A DNA stretch of 64,000 bases from Watersipora subatra (GCF_963576615.1 NC_088708.1:67352672-67416671), one strand, 5' to 3'; counted from the stretch's first letter, positions 36,701 to 50,096 are shown. Notes: a model not told the origin generated them from the letters alone. Numbers and translations are program-made.

Positions 36701-39700
36701 GGCACGGACAAATCAATGTGGCTGTCCAATACCAAAGACAATTGCTGAACCGAACAAGAGAACCCATAAAACAAAAAATGACCGGACTAAAGCCACACAA
36801 CATTGAGGATACGCAGAAATACTAAACCAGATAAACCAACCACACAAGTCAGCCGTAGGCATAACTATAATAGTAACATGTAAACATGAACAACTAATGC
36901 TATGTACCTGTACTGTAAGGAAGCGCCAAAGTGCTTGTTAATAACTTTATCTTCTTGCGTGTCAACAGCACAGGCGTCAAGTAATGGCTGCAGTATACCG
37001 GGAAACATCATGAGTGACTCTTGTAGCATGGAGTTAGCAGCATTACGCTCAGCTGTGTCAGGCTGGCTAGTGTGAAACATTGCAAGAGGAACAGAGAAAG
37101 CGAAGTTGGGAAGAATCCTGAGGTTTCTGGCAGGGTTCCAGAGCTGGTAAAGCTGCAGGAGATATGAGAACTCCTCACTTCGTAGGGCATAGAAATCAAT
37201 CATTAGTAACACACATAGTGGGTCCACATCCGGATCAAGTCTACAAAAAGATAACACAACTTCAGTGTGAAGAGAACAGCAGCAATCTTTTATCTATGAA
37301 TTTTATCTATGCTTTCACACCGAACAGTCATTTTTGAGTGACATGAAGGTGGATATATGAAAAAAAACTCAACAAGGATTAACTAGGCCCTGACCTCGAA
37401 TTACGCAAGCTCAAGCTTTGCAGCCTCAAGGCTGCTGTAGCATTGATAGAAACCATAGAAAATCGGATATACATTTATTCAACACGGCATGCAGTTGTAC
37501 TAGGAGATGTTTGCTAGCCTATAGAACATCAAGTATTGTTGAATGGGTAAGCCTTGTACACAGCATATAGCCTTACCCCAGCAGTAGCTTGCAGTATTCT
37601 AGAGAGGTGCGGTAGCAGCCCCGATTACCCACATTCATTATGTGCCTGAACAAGGCCAAGAAAATACCCCTGCAACACACAATAAACAAGGAACGTATTA
37701 TTTGGCGCAAAAGAAGGATTCATTAGCAACAATTTTGTTGTTGCCAAAAAAGTTTAATTTATCAGTAGAGGACATGTAACTCTTGAATACTCATCTACTA
37801 TAAAGCATGCAGTTCAAGAGCACCTGCATGTGGCTGTACAACTAGCAAGCACTATATGTTGGTTCAATTAAGACGATATCACGATTTTCTTAAAAGCAGG
37901 TATTACAAAGACAACTCCGACAGTGTTCATTAGGTGCCCGTTCGTCTACCAGACACAAAAATAAAATATGGTGGAATTAGAGATTGCTCAAGCGATACTC
38001 ACCGATTCTCCCAATTTGTGTATTTTAGTCTGCATTTGCCCGTGGAAAGATTAAAGAGTGGATGGAATGTAGTCTCATAGGCGTATAGTGTTCGCTCTAC
38101 AAGGGTAGTGTAATTACTACTAGTAGGAACTTATCAAAAGTACTAGTCAACTAGTCATTGATAATAGGGACAATTCTAACGGACAGCTTTTGATACTGTA
38201 CCACGAGGACATAATCAATACACTGAAAGATCACAAACTGTGTTTTAGGTCAGATATGACATAAAACGCACTGAAATTTCTCATAAAAACTTAAATTGTG
38301 AATATTTATGATAGCTATCTTTTAAAAAGGAAAAGTAAGCTCAGCACAACTAAAGTTCAATGGTAGAGTGTGTTACAGAAATAAGCTGCTTAACTTGCTA
38401 GAACTTTCACTAGATATAGTTTACTAAACTTAGTGTATTTTTAGTTTTTATATTCCATATATTTTATACATATTTTATACATTTTTAGGTTTGACCAACA
38501 GTTTTACTTCTAGTTATAAAACTAACATTTAGAGAAATTTTGAACATCGGATGATGGAATTGGTTGTGCATGCTGAGACAAATATTTGCTAAAATTCCAC
38601 ATAATTATGTCAAAAAATTGCATTTACTGCACAACCTTACAAAAGCGAAAAGTGGCAAAATGAGACCCAATAGTTTGACCTATTTTATAGAACCTTCTAT
38701 CGAGGTATTCTGTTAAACATGACTAAAAGCTTTGCTATGTAGGATTATGTTTTGCACTCATGCGTTCAGAGTAAGCTTTTATTAGTACAGCAATACCTCA
38801 AGATACAAGTGTTTCGAAATAGAAGAAATTTGAGAAACAAGAAGAATTTTGGGCAAACTTTGGCCTTGAGATATGAGGCAAATTTAAAATACGGGCATAC
38901 GAGACGGTTCTTGATGCGGCCGCCAGGTGGCTGATTATTTCAGATGCCGTTTACAAGAACAGCTTCGCTTGGACTTTCTCGTCGGATCAAAAAGGTTTTG
39001 AAAACGCCGACTAAAAGTAAACAAAGAAATCAGGTTTCAAAGCAAACGGAGAGAAGCAGGAAGAAAAACGAAACCGTAAACAAAATTAGAATTTAGTTCT
39101 GTGTAAGATTAAAACATTTTTAAGTGTGCGCATAGTAAGCTAAATTCGTGAATGTTAAGTTTATAATATCTTGATGTTATAGTTTATTGCAGATCATAAT
39201 CACTAGATAGTTTTAAAACTTGTTGGGCATAAGCGGTGAATTAGAACAATTAAAAACATGATTTTCCACAGTGATATTCTCTTTTAGGTGTTTTTTCAGA
39301 ACGTGGAAACAAACTAATTTGTATTTATTTTTATAGGAAAAATTGATTTGAGATACCAATGAATTTACATATGGGCTCGGCTCTGAAACGCATTAAGCTT
39401 GTATCTCAAGGTATCACCTTACTGGGGCTATTTCCAACAAGCAGTGGGTCTAGGTTCAACAAGCTAGTGCTAGTTTAAAGCTTTTGCATTGTTTACTTCT
39501 CATTGGCTAACTCTGTTTATACCATGCATACTTTTTTCATTTATAAATGCTAGCTGAAGAGGTATGCTCACCCAATATTGCGGCAAGTCCTTCCGCATTT
39601 GAAAAAAAAACAAGAGAAAAAGACTGCCATTCAAACTACGACAACAAACTACCCCTTTCTTTCATTCACATCAATTTGTTTCTGGTATCACTGTATATTT

Positions 39701-42394
39701 ACGTTCAACTCGTGTTTGAATGTGTTTTTAATAACCAGCAAAATGTGACTTTTAGTTATTTAGGGGTGATTTGAATAGTTGTGGAAGGCAGTGAATGGTT
39801 TCATCAGTTCAACATACAAGACATTTTAGATGGAGCATGATATAGGAACAAATTATTTTCATACGTAGAGGTTCCGCTGTATAAGGTATAGCTTACACAA
39901 AACCATGAGATATAATGCAGAGAAGTAAAAATACTTATTAACAGCCTGGTTTTTGGTTACTCTGCTGCCTCATTCCAGGGCATGCTAAAAGGTTATTTCA
40001 AAGTAAACCTCCTTGAGATTAAAATTGATTTGTCACACAGCTATTTTGCATATTGAATAGAGCTCTACTGGTGTTGCACCTTTAAATAGCTCATTGCGCC
40101 AGGCAGGAAATGCTATTTAACACGACTATGAATTACACATTCATTACAACAGAGTGCACTAGCCGAGCATAACTCTATAAACTACTATTTCAAATTCGCA
40201 TTCGGAATACCTAATGCTATGTTGCAGTGTGAATGTCACTCTAATTAGATTGTTCTATATCAACACACCAATTAATTCAGCTGCCATTTGGGGATCTTCA
40301 CTCATTCTACAGACTTCACTCAGTTGTAATAGCGTGTCTATGTGGTAGGGGTGTAGTCGGAGAACTGCCTGCTCAACAGACAAAGCCAGCAATAAAAGCA
40401 ATGTTAATATTACATTTCTGTATTACATGAAATAAATTCGAAGACACTTCACCACCGCTTATCACAAAGTTTTCTGGGGCCATTGAATACACATCATTCC
40501 AGAAAGTCTGATATAATATGCCACTGCTTACCGTTAGGTTCTCAGGAGCCATTGAATCCACAGCATCCCAGAATGTCTGCTGGACTCGTTGATATTCTGA
40601 GTTATGCTCTATCTGAAAAACCTGCGAGTCCCCATCTTGACCTACTAAGGTCATCGCGAGACCTGTTGCAAAACACGCCAATGCGAAATTACCATAAATT
40701 CGAGTAATTTGACATCTACATGCTCAGCATGAAAATCCTGAATTTGGCATTTGCCCGTTTCTCCCTTCTATTGCTCAGACCACTTCATGAAAATATTTCA
40801 GTTGGCATACAAGCCAACAGCAATACAAAGCTAACCAAATGGTACTCAATAACCAACTGTCATTTTCACTTAACCATCCTTGCACTTAGCCATGTTTTAA
40901 ATCCCATGGATGTGTCAAATGAATTAACCAAGTGTAGACTTGCCGACCAAGCCCAAAAGTGCTGTTGAAAAAGGATAAAACCAAGAAACATTCTTCCACA
41001 AGAGGGTTGTGTGGATCATCACTTGGACAGTGAGGAGCACAGCTTTGTTTTTTATTAGACTCGTGTTGAGTAGGATTTGTAGTATTTTACTACCGGTATT
41101 CATAACCAAATGCCTATATGCCATGTTAGATAATATTAATTTAAGTTTGTTTTTTTGAATACAAATTAGCTAAAATCTTTGTCGTAAAACACATAACTGC
41201 AACATAAATGTGGTTTGATTTATGAAAATGAAAGCTAACAAAGCAGAAATTACAACACGCAATTCAAACATCACAGTAGAAAAATGGGCAATACCAGATT
41301 TAGTGACAGGATGCCATCCTTGTGCAGGAGTCACCATATGGGTGGTTCTTCGGTGTGTCTGGTGTGGCCTCCTTCTGCAACAGCAAGCATGACACAGAGG
41401 TGGTAAGAGAATTGATGGTAAAACACTAATCATACTTGTGTCAACGATGATGCAACAACGGGGGTGCCATTGTTAGGAATGTAACAACAGACCTTGATGT
41501 CTCATTAGAAGAGACTACTTTCTGTCCAAACTTCTTCTTCATTTCATACTCTGGGTTGAGAGATTTCAACTGAATGCCAAGAGGGTTGAAGCCATTAAGT
41601 GAAACTGATGGTTCATTATTTACCGGCTTTAGCTGACTTGTGGCAGAAAGAAGTTCATCTATGTTTTCTTCAACTTCCTAGTGTAAGATAAACTAATATT
41701 CACACAATATATTATGCTATATATTCACACAATATATTATGCTATATATTCACACAATATATTATATTATATTCACACAAGTAGCTGCATCAATTTAATC
41801 ATAAACAAACAACTATTTGTTATCAAAACTGATACAGTCTGTAAATGCCATAAATATATAAATACAAAATAAATAAAATAAACACAAAATACGGTCTAAC
41901 GGTGACTCCGAGTTAATGATCCAGAGTTTATCTACCTTTTGTTTACTTTTTTTCTTTTTGTTTTTCTTTTTCCGACTTGGCTTAGATGAATTGCTAGATA
42001 CGATTTGCTCCGGTTGAATATCAACTTCTTCCTCTATATTTGCTTCTTCAGCACTTGCCTCTTCCGTTTCCTAAACAAAACCGGCTACCAATTCAAATAA
42101 ATGCTCTGTGCAATAATATGATCTATGCGAATTAACGAGCATTTTATAAAGCGGATAGCAACTAGCTATTGATATTAATCATTACCATACAAGGGTTCTT
42201 ACCAGTGCTAAGGCAAACAGGTTCTGTTTCTTGCAGACCTGAGAAGGGATATGTTCATCTTCAGATTCTATTTCGTCTCCAGACAAGTTAAGGTTACTTG
42301 ACAAGCTTTTAGCAGCACTGCTGAATGCTATCTTTTGCTCTAAGTCTTCTAATTCATTGCGGCCGTATCGCTTTTTAAAGACACGTGATGACAT
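33771..42394 (-). CDS. TCF25: TCF25 / NULP1 (Rqc1-like ribosome quality control factor)
   Basis: Orthologue of human TCF25 and yeast Rqc1. Rqc1 belongs to the ribosome quality control complex, and TCF25 directs Listerin-dependent K48-linked ubiquitination of stalled nascent chains. Twelve exons join in phase to 632 aa (human 676): 42203-42394, 41936-42070, 41493-41677, 41295-41374, 40532-40662, 40269-40368, 38003-38096, 37577-37669, 36908-37240, 35321-35573, 34119-34274, 33771-33917. The start MSSRVFKKRYG matches the human N-terminus. An acidic linker leads to a Lys-rich tract (RKKKNKKKKSKQK). The conserved C-terminal domain includes LHPYHIDTLLQLSE, FHPLFNLSTGKCRL, NRGCYRTSLEYCKLLL, LPNFAFSVPLAM, HLYVGRASSCWK and VLSYDPLPPFDTI. 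The end is acidic (QDWD, human EGEWD). The exon 3 donor is weak (AG/GTCTGT), but its phase and the match fit. Confidence 0.96.
34457..35219. mobile_element. 763-bp MITE with TAAAGGTG ends
   Basis: The left end TAAAGGTGCAAACACACTAG with GCGATTTTA and the right end ATTATCGCCTCGTGTGTTGT with CACCTTTA are inverted repeats. It lies in TCF25 intron 10. A short internal frame (MASSRQRRKQLPLLLLG) has no recognised domain. Superfamily not assigned. Confidence 0.72.
35645..36471. mobile_element. Foldback element with approximately 140-bp arms
   Basis: The left arm (35645-35795) runs from TATTTGGTATAAACAGATTC through AAATATATGGAAATGTGATG to GGAATCCCTTT. The right arm (36340-36471) is its reverse complement with mismatches. 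The centre is about 540 bp. It lies in TCF25 intron 9. Confidence 0.8.
36525..36564. repeat. Perfect 18-bp-arm hairpin
   Basis: ATGAAAGGAGTTGGCCTG, loop GAAG, then the exact reverse complement. A partial third copy (AGGCCAGCCAACTCCTTT) follows at 36569-36587. It lies in TCF25 intron 9 just outside the foldback element. Confidence 0.93.
38788..39424. mobile_element. Tigger-like element, 637 bp
   Basis: It begins CAGCAATACCTCAAGATACA after a TA and ends CTTGTATCTCAAGGTATCAC then CTTACTG. These ATACCTC-AGATAC inverted repeats are typical of Tigger-type elements. It lies in TCF25 intron 6. No intact transposase. Confidence 0.7.
39866..39883. mobile_element. Solo pogo-like terminal fragment
   Basis: GTAGAGGTTCCGCTGTATA resembles the right end of the element at 15286-16071 (GAGGTTCCACTGTA). 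No partner end was identified. It lies in TCF25 intron 6. Confidence 0.4.
40442..40579 (-). repeat. 69-bp tandem duplication across the TCF25 exon 5 donor
   Basis: Reading the minus strand, copy 1 (40579-40511) encodes QTFWDAVDSMAPENLT and contains the real donor. Copy 2 (40510-40442) reads QTFWNDVYSMAPENF in the same frame and has GTGATAAG where copy 1 has GTAAGCAG. The unit is 23 codons. Copy 2 occupies nearly half of the 163-bp intron 5. Confidence 0.9.
41691..41785. repeat. Short AT-rich tandem repeat
   Basis: Three copies of a 26-bp unit containing ATATTCACACAATATATTAT, in TCF25 intron 2. Confidence 0.85.
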
Positions 42395-45300
42395 CTTGAA
42401 AATTCTTCAAGTAGATGCATACAGAGATTAAATTGTAAAATGCTAAAATATTTTCATCAAGCTCCTTTCTAACATGGATTTAGATGAAATTGTACATAAA
42501 TACAAGAAATGTGGTAGACCAGATGCAGTGTAGATGAAACTGAAATTTATTTTTGTTCTGTTTATATACTTCTATGGATTATTGTACCGGGGTTCCCCAG
42601 CAAAAACATGACTATCATTTCTTAGATAAATGCAAATTTTCTTATTAATGTTCAAACTCTGCAAGCTATTTCTATGATTGGTTCAAACCAATGCTCTGTT
42701 AGATGTATTTATCTCTGTGATACAACAGGTCTTTTTCTGCTGATATTTACCAATCTGTTAAATTCATGTACTACATGGAAGATGTCAACACTTGACTATA
42801 ACATTAAAGGCAATTGCAGATTACGTAGTACATCAAAAACACCAACATAATAGAGCACCTGAACTCTGCTGTTCACAGGCCTACTGCGCTTGGCCAAATG
42901 AGTGGTCGCATCTGCTTAGTTATTACGCAGTAGTGTGATTTACATTCATGATATATTTACCAACTGCTAAGCTCCACCGCCTATTCAAAACAATATAGTG
43001 ACTGGCAGAAAATAAAACTACATTATCGAATGACAATTAACAGATTCAATAATAATGGAGCTTTGTCATACCTTATGACAAGCATGATTTGTATTCGTAC
43101 CTTTATATAGTTGCATCTGTCTTTAGCACATAGTAATGCATAAAACAATCAAATAATAGCAGTTTGTATTGTCGGTCAAAAAGGGGGCAGGAATAAGCTT
43201 TAGGCATTAGCTTGGATATTAACTAACACCATTGGACTTTCTCAACTTACATTTCTGCGCCATTTTTCAGGTGTTTTAGGGCACTGCTCTGCATATTCAA
43301 CTTATCTTATTGAACCATACCTAAAAACTACTTTTTTCAGATTTTGGTGAAGCATAAGCCAAAAGTCCTGCTTTCATAGCAGACAATATTGCCTTTGTTG
43401 GTCAGTCACTATTAATTGAACTGCGAGTTATAGGTATTTTATAACTTAAGCAACTAGTTTCATTGGCTCAGAAGGCAACCCTAACCAAACTACCTTTCAA
43501 AAGCAAAACTATAGTTGGCTCTTTGATACTGGCTTAAAGTCTTGTGCAAATTCCAATCATTTAAACTTCATGAGCTTAGTGAAAATTGTATTAGTTTAAA
43601 CTTACACCATAAATATACTTTTGCACCAGAACTCTTTACTGGAAAGCGTTACCTGGCAAACTTCATTAATTACCGCTGATGTAACAGACCTTATCACAAG
43701 TTTAAAAAAACATTGGCTTTATGAGTGACATACCCAATATTATTGACGAAGTATAAAATTATAATGCTTGATGTTTCCCAGAAAAATCAATAAAAGTTGC
43801 TAGACAAATATTGCAATATGTTGAACTTGACTAGACACAGAACAAGTTATGCAACATTGGCTAGTTCTACACTGTTATATTGACATTTCACTAAAACTCG
43901 ATACCGACATGGAATGGAACAGATTACTGGATTTACATACATCATGCCATTGCTTGGAAATATAAAGACACCGCCAAAGAATGGATCAAGCCCAGAAGTT
44001 GTACACACAATAGGACGTATAGATAGCAAGCCACACCAACAACAAGACACCTGAAGGCGTCCAAAGTCCAATAATTATAAAAGCAGCAACAAGCTAATTA
44101 AGAACTCTAAACTGAGAAGAATCAACCACCAAGCGAAGCTAAAATCCATTCCACTCCCAGCTGACACCGGACACTGACAAAATAACTGAATATATCATCA
44201 CATCAATCTGGTGAATTTCCCTGACGTACACAACAGAAGCAACATTGTGCAACTACAACATCCGCTCCACCAGGACAGCGCTCTTCCGTTGACGTACTCT
44301 AAGTCAGTGCTCCCTCAATGACCAACCGCAGTAATATAAAGACACAACCCTTAACACTTATACGTCTACCCTCAGGCTAATCATATGCCTATAAAAGAGA
44401 ACATTTATAGTAGTTCATCCTCTTTTGACAGTGACCTCTTGTAGACGTACAAGACAGAGCTTAAGGGCAAATTCAACTAGTTGTTGGCGTAAGATAAATT
44501 TTATTACTTAGCTTTTATTACTCATTGCTGCTTTGCTTTATTTTAGAATTTTGCTACTTATGTATTGAGGTTTTGGTTTATGAGAATAAAGAGTACTTCT
44601 ATTGCTACGCTGACATCTGAGAAATAGCATAGTTAGACTTGCACTAAAAATCTGTGTCAAGTCCTATAAATTGAACTCGCAACCATAATAAGGCGGCTTG
44701 CCTTCTGAGACATTAATCATAAACGCATAGTCTGGATAAAGTGGATGGTAGTTACTAATCACTGATGTTAGTGTGGTGTTCAAGTGAGTAAATTCACATC
44801 ACACAATCCACACATAACAACACTGTAAGAGTTTCCTCATTTTTTTAAGAACTTTTAGTTACTGCACAATCATAGAGCAATAATATCAATATATAAAAAC
44901 AAAACATTCCATGTAAAACTACCATTCATAAAAATATCGTGATTGTGAAATCTAATGTCAATTTTAGTGTACATTACTTATCCTGCATAGTTTGTAAGTC
45001 CATTTAAAAGGGTGTCACAGCAAAATAAGTATACACACAGCATAATCTAACAAAGTAAGTATAGTGAAAACCGATTTTTTTCAGTAATTGGAGTTTCTAT
45101 AGCACTAATAAGAGTAATATCAATGAAACGCTAGATTATGAACACTCAAGAGGTGTCGCGGACAGAAATATTGCAATGACAGTCTAAAGAGCTGCGTATT
45201 TCCCTCCTCCAGCATTGAACAACTTCAGTGCAAGTACGTTACCTGCATGTTTTGTTTTTGGACATTTAGATTCTGCGATACAAAAAGGATATATTGTAGC

Positions 45301-46309
45301 AATCAATATGGACTAATGTATTTTACAATTTAAAAAATAAAAAAATAAAAAGTTCACAAAATGTGTAGAAAGGCTGCATATCTGCCGATAAGCTTTGCAA
45401 CCACCGGATGTTTAACAGGAATTTATGCGTGCATGAGGACGAATGGAATGCCGATACAAATTTAAAATGTGGTGAATCTGTCAGGTTTTCTTTGGAGAAA
45501 ATAAATACTGACCATCTAGACTCGTTGAAGATCGTATTGCAGCTAACGATATTTTAGTAAGGTATAACGGTTTTCCTCTCAGGATTCTTTGCTGCACAGC
45601 ATCATCATATACAGTTTATCGATTACCCATTAGGCACCAGGTCCTGTCGGAAGTTCGATTATCCTACAATTATCGAATGCTTGCCCAAACGTATAACTAA
45701 AACATAGAGCGCTGATAATTTATTATTATTTAAAAATTCAATTGTTGATTTCAAAATGTTGTTGTTGCTGCTGCTATAAAAAGAGTGTCACACTAATCCT
45801 TTTGGTGGCAGTTACATATAATTTTGTTTTTGAGTCAAGTTTTATTAATGAAATAATGTTGAAATGCAAGTTGGTTTGTCGCAATGCTAAGTGTTTAACT
45901 ACGCTTTGTTTTATATTTCTTTAGAACTTTACTATAATTTGGAGTATTCTTTCTCTCAAGATGTTAGGGAAAATTTAGTGAAAGAATTATTAATATTGTA
46001 ATGAGCTTGCTGTTACTTTGTATTACCTTGCAGAGTTCTTCACGTGAAACAACTTAGGGGTGTCAGAGACGTACCTCAGATAAATATCAGTATAAACGAT
46101 TTTAGGGCTAATTTCCAATAGCTAGATTCATATTTGGCATTTATTCAGACCAGTACAGTTATGCATACATAAGTAACTCATTACGGACCTAAGCCTTTTT
46201 TAGAGCATAATTTTTAATTCACTCACAAATCATACTCACGAAGCATTCACTCACAAAGCATCCGTCCAACATAATTAGTGTTTTGTCTTTGCAGAATTTA
46301 TCAGTGGTG
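42395..46309. other. Intergenic region between TCF25 and ENKD1
   Basis: TCF25 and ENKD1 diverge from here, so both promoters should lie in this 3.9-kb interval. It contains a possible solo LTR (43680-44607) and a tRNA-like, SINE-like segment near 44645-44735 (AAATTGAACTCGCAACCATA). ENKD1 may have a non-coding first exon, because an acceptor lies at 46294, 15 bp before its ATG. No other coding exon supported. Confidence 0.6.
43680..44607 (+). mobile_element. Possible solo LTR, 928 bp
   Basis: It starts TGTAACAGACC and is flanked on both sides by the same hexamer CGCTGA (43674-43679 and 44608-44613). TATAAAAGA at 44391 and AATAAAG at 44585 are placed as in a plus-strand LTR. The end reads TTGCTA rather than the usual CA. 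No internal retrotransposon sequence is present. A chance hexamer match cannot be excluded. Confidence 0.4.
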
Positions 46310-49300
46310 ATGGCTTCTATTCTCAGTGGCCCAATTCCACAACATCCTATGTTTAACAAATCCGGAACATCCAGTACGCCTCGTATGGGCCCTCGAATCA
46401 AACCGGAAGCGTCAAGCTTTGCCAGCCATGGACAGAAAGGCACTGTAGGCAACATATTTGAAATTACAGGAACGAGTTGCTTTGCATCTACCTCCGGCAC
46501 AAAAATAAGTGAGTTATATGCGTTTAGATAACTTATAGATTTTGGGTTGCTAATGTATTCTACATTCAAACATGTTGTATTTTTTCATATGTGAGAGTGC
46601 TGATGAACGGCATATAAACATTTATATAAAATTCGCATTGAATATAAAAATTGTCTCCTTCCATATGCTTCTACCAATGCACACATTCTATCAACACGCA
46701 AAGATTTATTAGCCCGGGCGAACTTTTGGCAGTTAATAAATGTTTACGCTGTCATACCCAAAAACATTATTTCAGAAAAGGATCCAAAAGACCATGTAGC
46801 AGAAAATGTGAAAAGAATGAGACAAATACAAAGAAAGTGTCGGCAGAAGCAAAAAGAAGAAGTTGAGACTGCTCCAACTCCGGTAAAAGCTCTCTGGAAA
46901 AGTGAGAAATATGAGTGCGTGCCTTCAAAACTCTCAGGCTATCTTAATGTAAGCTTTCAATGCTTTTTCTATACCTCAAATTTCATCTAATGCTGGATAA
47001 ATAGCTGTTTCTGCCATATTTTTCAATTTAAATCAAAACTTGACCAACTGACGTCATGTCTATACAGTAAAGCTGACTTGGGAAGGTGACTTTCACATTG
47101 TCGTCATCAGTGAAGCTGCCCAAGATCTGTTTCATTGTATTTTTGTACATCCTCACTAGTACATTGTGTCCTACTACATTGTTCTGGATTGCACTTGCAT
47201 AACCTGGCCGGTATGGTTCAGAGGTAGAGTTGTTTTTCCTTGGTAAACTGTTTTAACCTGAATCTTCTGTTATTCTCTAGAATTCTGACACACCTCGGCC
47301 ACGCTCAACAAGCTTTTTGAGAGCTCACTCTAGAACAGGCATACCGCCTGCTCCACCTCGTCCTCAATCATCAAGGACGCCTCGCACCCCTCCAGCTCCT
47401 AGAGTTTCCTCACCCAAGCCAGATCACGCGCCAAATGTAGAGAGACTAGAAGGTTTTCCTGCAAGGCGGTCATCTTCTATGTCTGATGTAAGTTATTGGT
47501 ATTTCTTTTACTTACATACTTAATAAGAAGCTGTATATATATAGTATATGTGGTTTACACTGTAAAGTGCTCATGTGTATATATTTATATATATATATAT
47601 ATATATATGTAAATAGCTCAAGTAATCAACTATGTCTCTTCATATCCTCATACTTGCTCATACCCTCAATATGTATATAAATCATATATTCTGTATGTAT
47701 GTCAGTCTTTATTGATTAAGAGAAGAATGACTTAGTCATAAATTCAAAGGCATTCAAATGATAAGCGATGATAAGAAAAGGGATGTTGAAAGGGTTAATG
47801 CTGGTATTATGCGCGTGAGACGCTGATGTATTATAAGAACTTTTCTATTCTGTTGTAGCTGAGTGCTACTGGTAAACAAATGAACTTCATTAAAATAAAT
47901 GCGCTGGCAGCATCAAGGCAGCAAGTAAAGCGGCCCCCTAGCCAGCAGTCATTGGAGGACAGCATGAATGTGAAGGCTGACAGATACAACGAGTACAAAA
48001 GGAATGTCAAAGGATCCGTACCTAAATAGTATGTTTAGTGAAGTTAGGCATGGCCTGCCATGTATTCCTAATTGTGGGATAATTTTCATGGCGTCATTGA
48101 TACCGGATAGTATAGTTAACATTGCTATACTTTACTCGAAGGTTTTAATAATATATTTAAATTGAGTTTTTTCTTTGCGAATGATTAAGGGAAATGAAAG
48201 CAGCGAGTCAGCATCATCGATGAAGCTACAATCAACAGTTTTATAAGATTCGAGTTACAGTTCTAAAAGTATGTTTCATGAACTTTCTTCTAACATTTAG
48301 ATTTGCATAGCAATTCACTAATCTCAGGTTTACCGTATCTGAAGTACCCTCATCTTTAGCTTTACAAGGTGAGGTGAGCATAGCATCATTAAATTTGTAT
48401 TTGTGCTTATCAGAGAGGTAATTAATAACATTCAGTTGTTCATTGATCTTTAGGGATTTTATTACAGACAAAGACTTTTTTAAGATTTCAGTTTAATGGG
48501 GTAGGAATGGAGGAGCTGTATGCATGTATTACTTTTAAAAGTATTTCTCAAATGAAGATATTTCAGCCAAATTAGCGTGTTCAACCATGTGTAACCTGAA
48601 ATTTTACTGACATATTTTTATATTGTGGTCAATTAGATTGCTGACCATTAGCAACAGTAGGGCATTTATTTACGTTTCAACTGCCTTATTAGCTTTTACA
48701 TAAGTTTTATAAAAGTCATGTTTACTTATGGCTAGTATGGTTATGAAAGTATGGTTGTTTATTGTTGTGCATACAGAAACTTAGCTTACATTTTTAACCT
48801 GCCATAACATATTAGCTGATAAGGTAGTTTGAATGATTTTTTGTTTAAAAATATACCATAGTCACGTGGCATAATTGCTAAAGCTTATCATTGCTCTTCA
48901 CGTGTATAAAGTGATGTGCAGCTCATTTGACTTGGTGCTGAAACATACCTTAGCTATATGTGCTTTCACATTTCAATTTCATCACTCGAAGGATTAATAT
49001 TACAGTTTAGAAAAACGAAAGGAGGAATGGAAGAATGAAGAAGTAGAGCGAATACGTAACACACCCGACCCCGACATGCCTCCAGGACACAAGCTAATGC
49101 CATCAGAAGAACGCTGCGAAACTCTCAATCTTCTTCACCAAAGTAAGATCAAATCCTATGGTTTGCAACGTGCTCCTGCGACGTAAATAGTCCATTCTAG
49201 GGATTTTACGTTATATGAACTGTAAAGTACATGTAAATTGCCTAATTCGTGCCAAGATCTTTCCAAACTAACCCTTTTGGCCATACAAAAAAGATGGAAC

Positions 49301-49697
49301 TTGTATGCAAGTGTATATATAATAGAGATTACGCTGTACATATGTCGTTTTATCTCACAAGTGTGGCAAGAAAAAGAAAGCAACGTTTTATGGCGTTCCT
49401 CCACGTATGTTGTAGGTGCGTATGCTGTACGTAAGATATCATATCATTAGTGTGTCATACATAAATGTAAATGAATCGTAACATATTGTAATTTAATGCA
49501 TTGTACGACAGAACTCCTATGTATTTGTACTTACAGGCCACAAGGAACTGAGTTCCAAGTTATCATCTCTACCCATACGCAGTGATACAATGAGAGTTCG
49601 TACAGCAAAGGAGCAGCTCGAGAGCAAACTGTGTGAAGTAGAAGAAGCGATTAAAGTGTTCTCACGTCCCAAGGTTTTTGTTAAAATAGATGATTAG
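46310..49697 (+). CDS. ENKD1: Enkurin domain-containing protein 1 (ENKD1)
   Basis: Orthologue of human ENKD1, a microtubule-binding centrosome/cilium protein reported to promote ciliogenesis. Six exons join in phase to 348 aa (human 346): 46310-46508, 46776-46948, 47281-47487, 47859-48028, 49006-49142, 49537-49697. Recognisable blocks in order: SGPIPQHPMF near the start; KKDPKDHVAENVKRMRQIQR; PVKALWKSEKY; SFLRAHSRTGIPPAP; MNFIKINALAASR; VPKYLEKRKEEW; PDPDMPPGHKLMPSEERCET; and the enkurin-type end VEEAIKVFSRPKVFVKIDD before TAG. Exon 3 encodes a Pro/Arg/Ser-rich linker. The ATG at 46310 matches the human start region. An acceptor at 46294 suggests an upstream 5' UTR exon. It is convergent with CXXC1, with 480 bp between the stop codons. 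Confidence 0.95.
47535..47610. repeat. TA-rich microsatellite
   Basis: ATATATATAG and (TA)n runs in ENKD1 intron 3, shortly after the exon 3 donor. Confidence 0.8.
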
Positions 49698-50096
49698 ATT
49701 TTACTATTTACATTCCAGAAACAATGCGTGCATGTTTGGAACAGGAACACGTCTATGGTTCATATAAATGTATTGTATAGATCTACAATTACATGTAGCT
49801 CAAGCGTTGAAGGTTTTTTTGCAATGGATTTCATCAAAACCTTTTTACAACTGATCTACTGTAAACCGTCATGTCTTGTGCCAGTTTTATTACTCATTCT
49901 ACTAATTTATTCCCTGTACATACAGTCAGCAGGTGTACATTTTTATTCCTTTTATTAAATTTAGCTTACAAATGTTTTCTTCCATTGATTCAAATTATAA
50001 ATTTATATAAAATGTATGCGTCATAATATACACTATCTTACTTTCCTTTTTCATTCCACTCCTTAACGACAGCTGAACAGGATAGGATATTCGTTG
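49698..50096. other. Intergenic gap between convergent ENKD1 and CXXC1
   Basis: This interval holds both 3' UTRs. ATTAAA at about 49954 could serve ENKD1. Minus-strand AATAAA hexamers near 49942-49956 could serve CXXC1, so the two 3' ends may overlap. No gene seen. Confidence 0.6.

Noticed and set aside
39950-40150. Possible extra TCF25 exon reading RALFNMQNS on the minus strand
   Set aside because: A weak resemblance to the RALYSMECAF region. The true exon at 38003-38096 matches far better, with correct phase on both sides.
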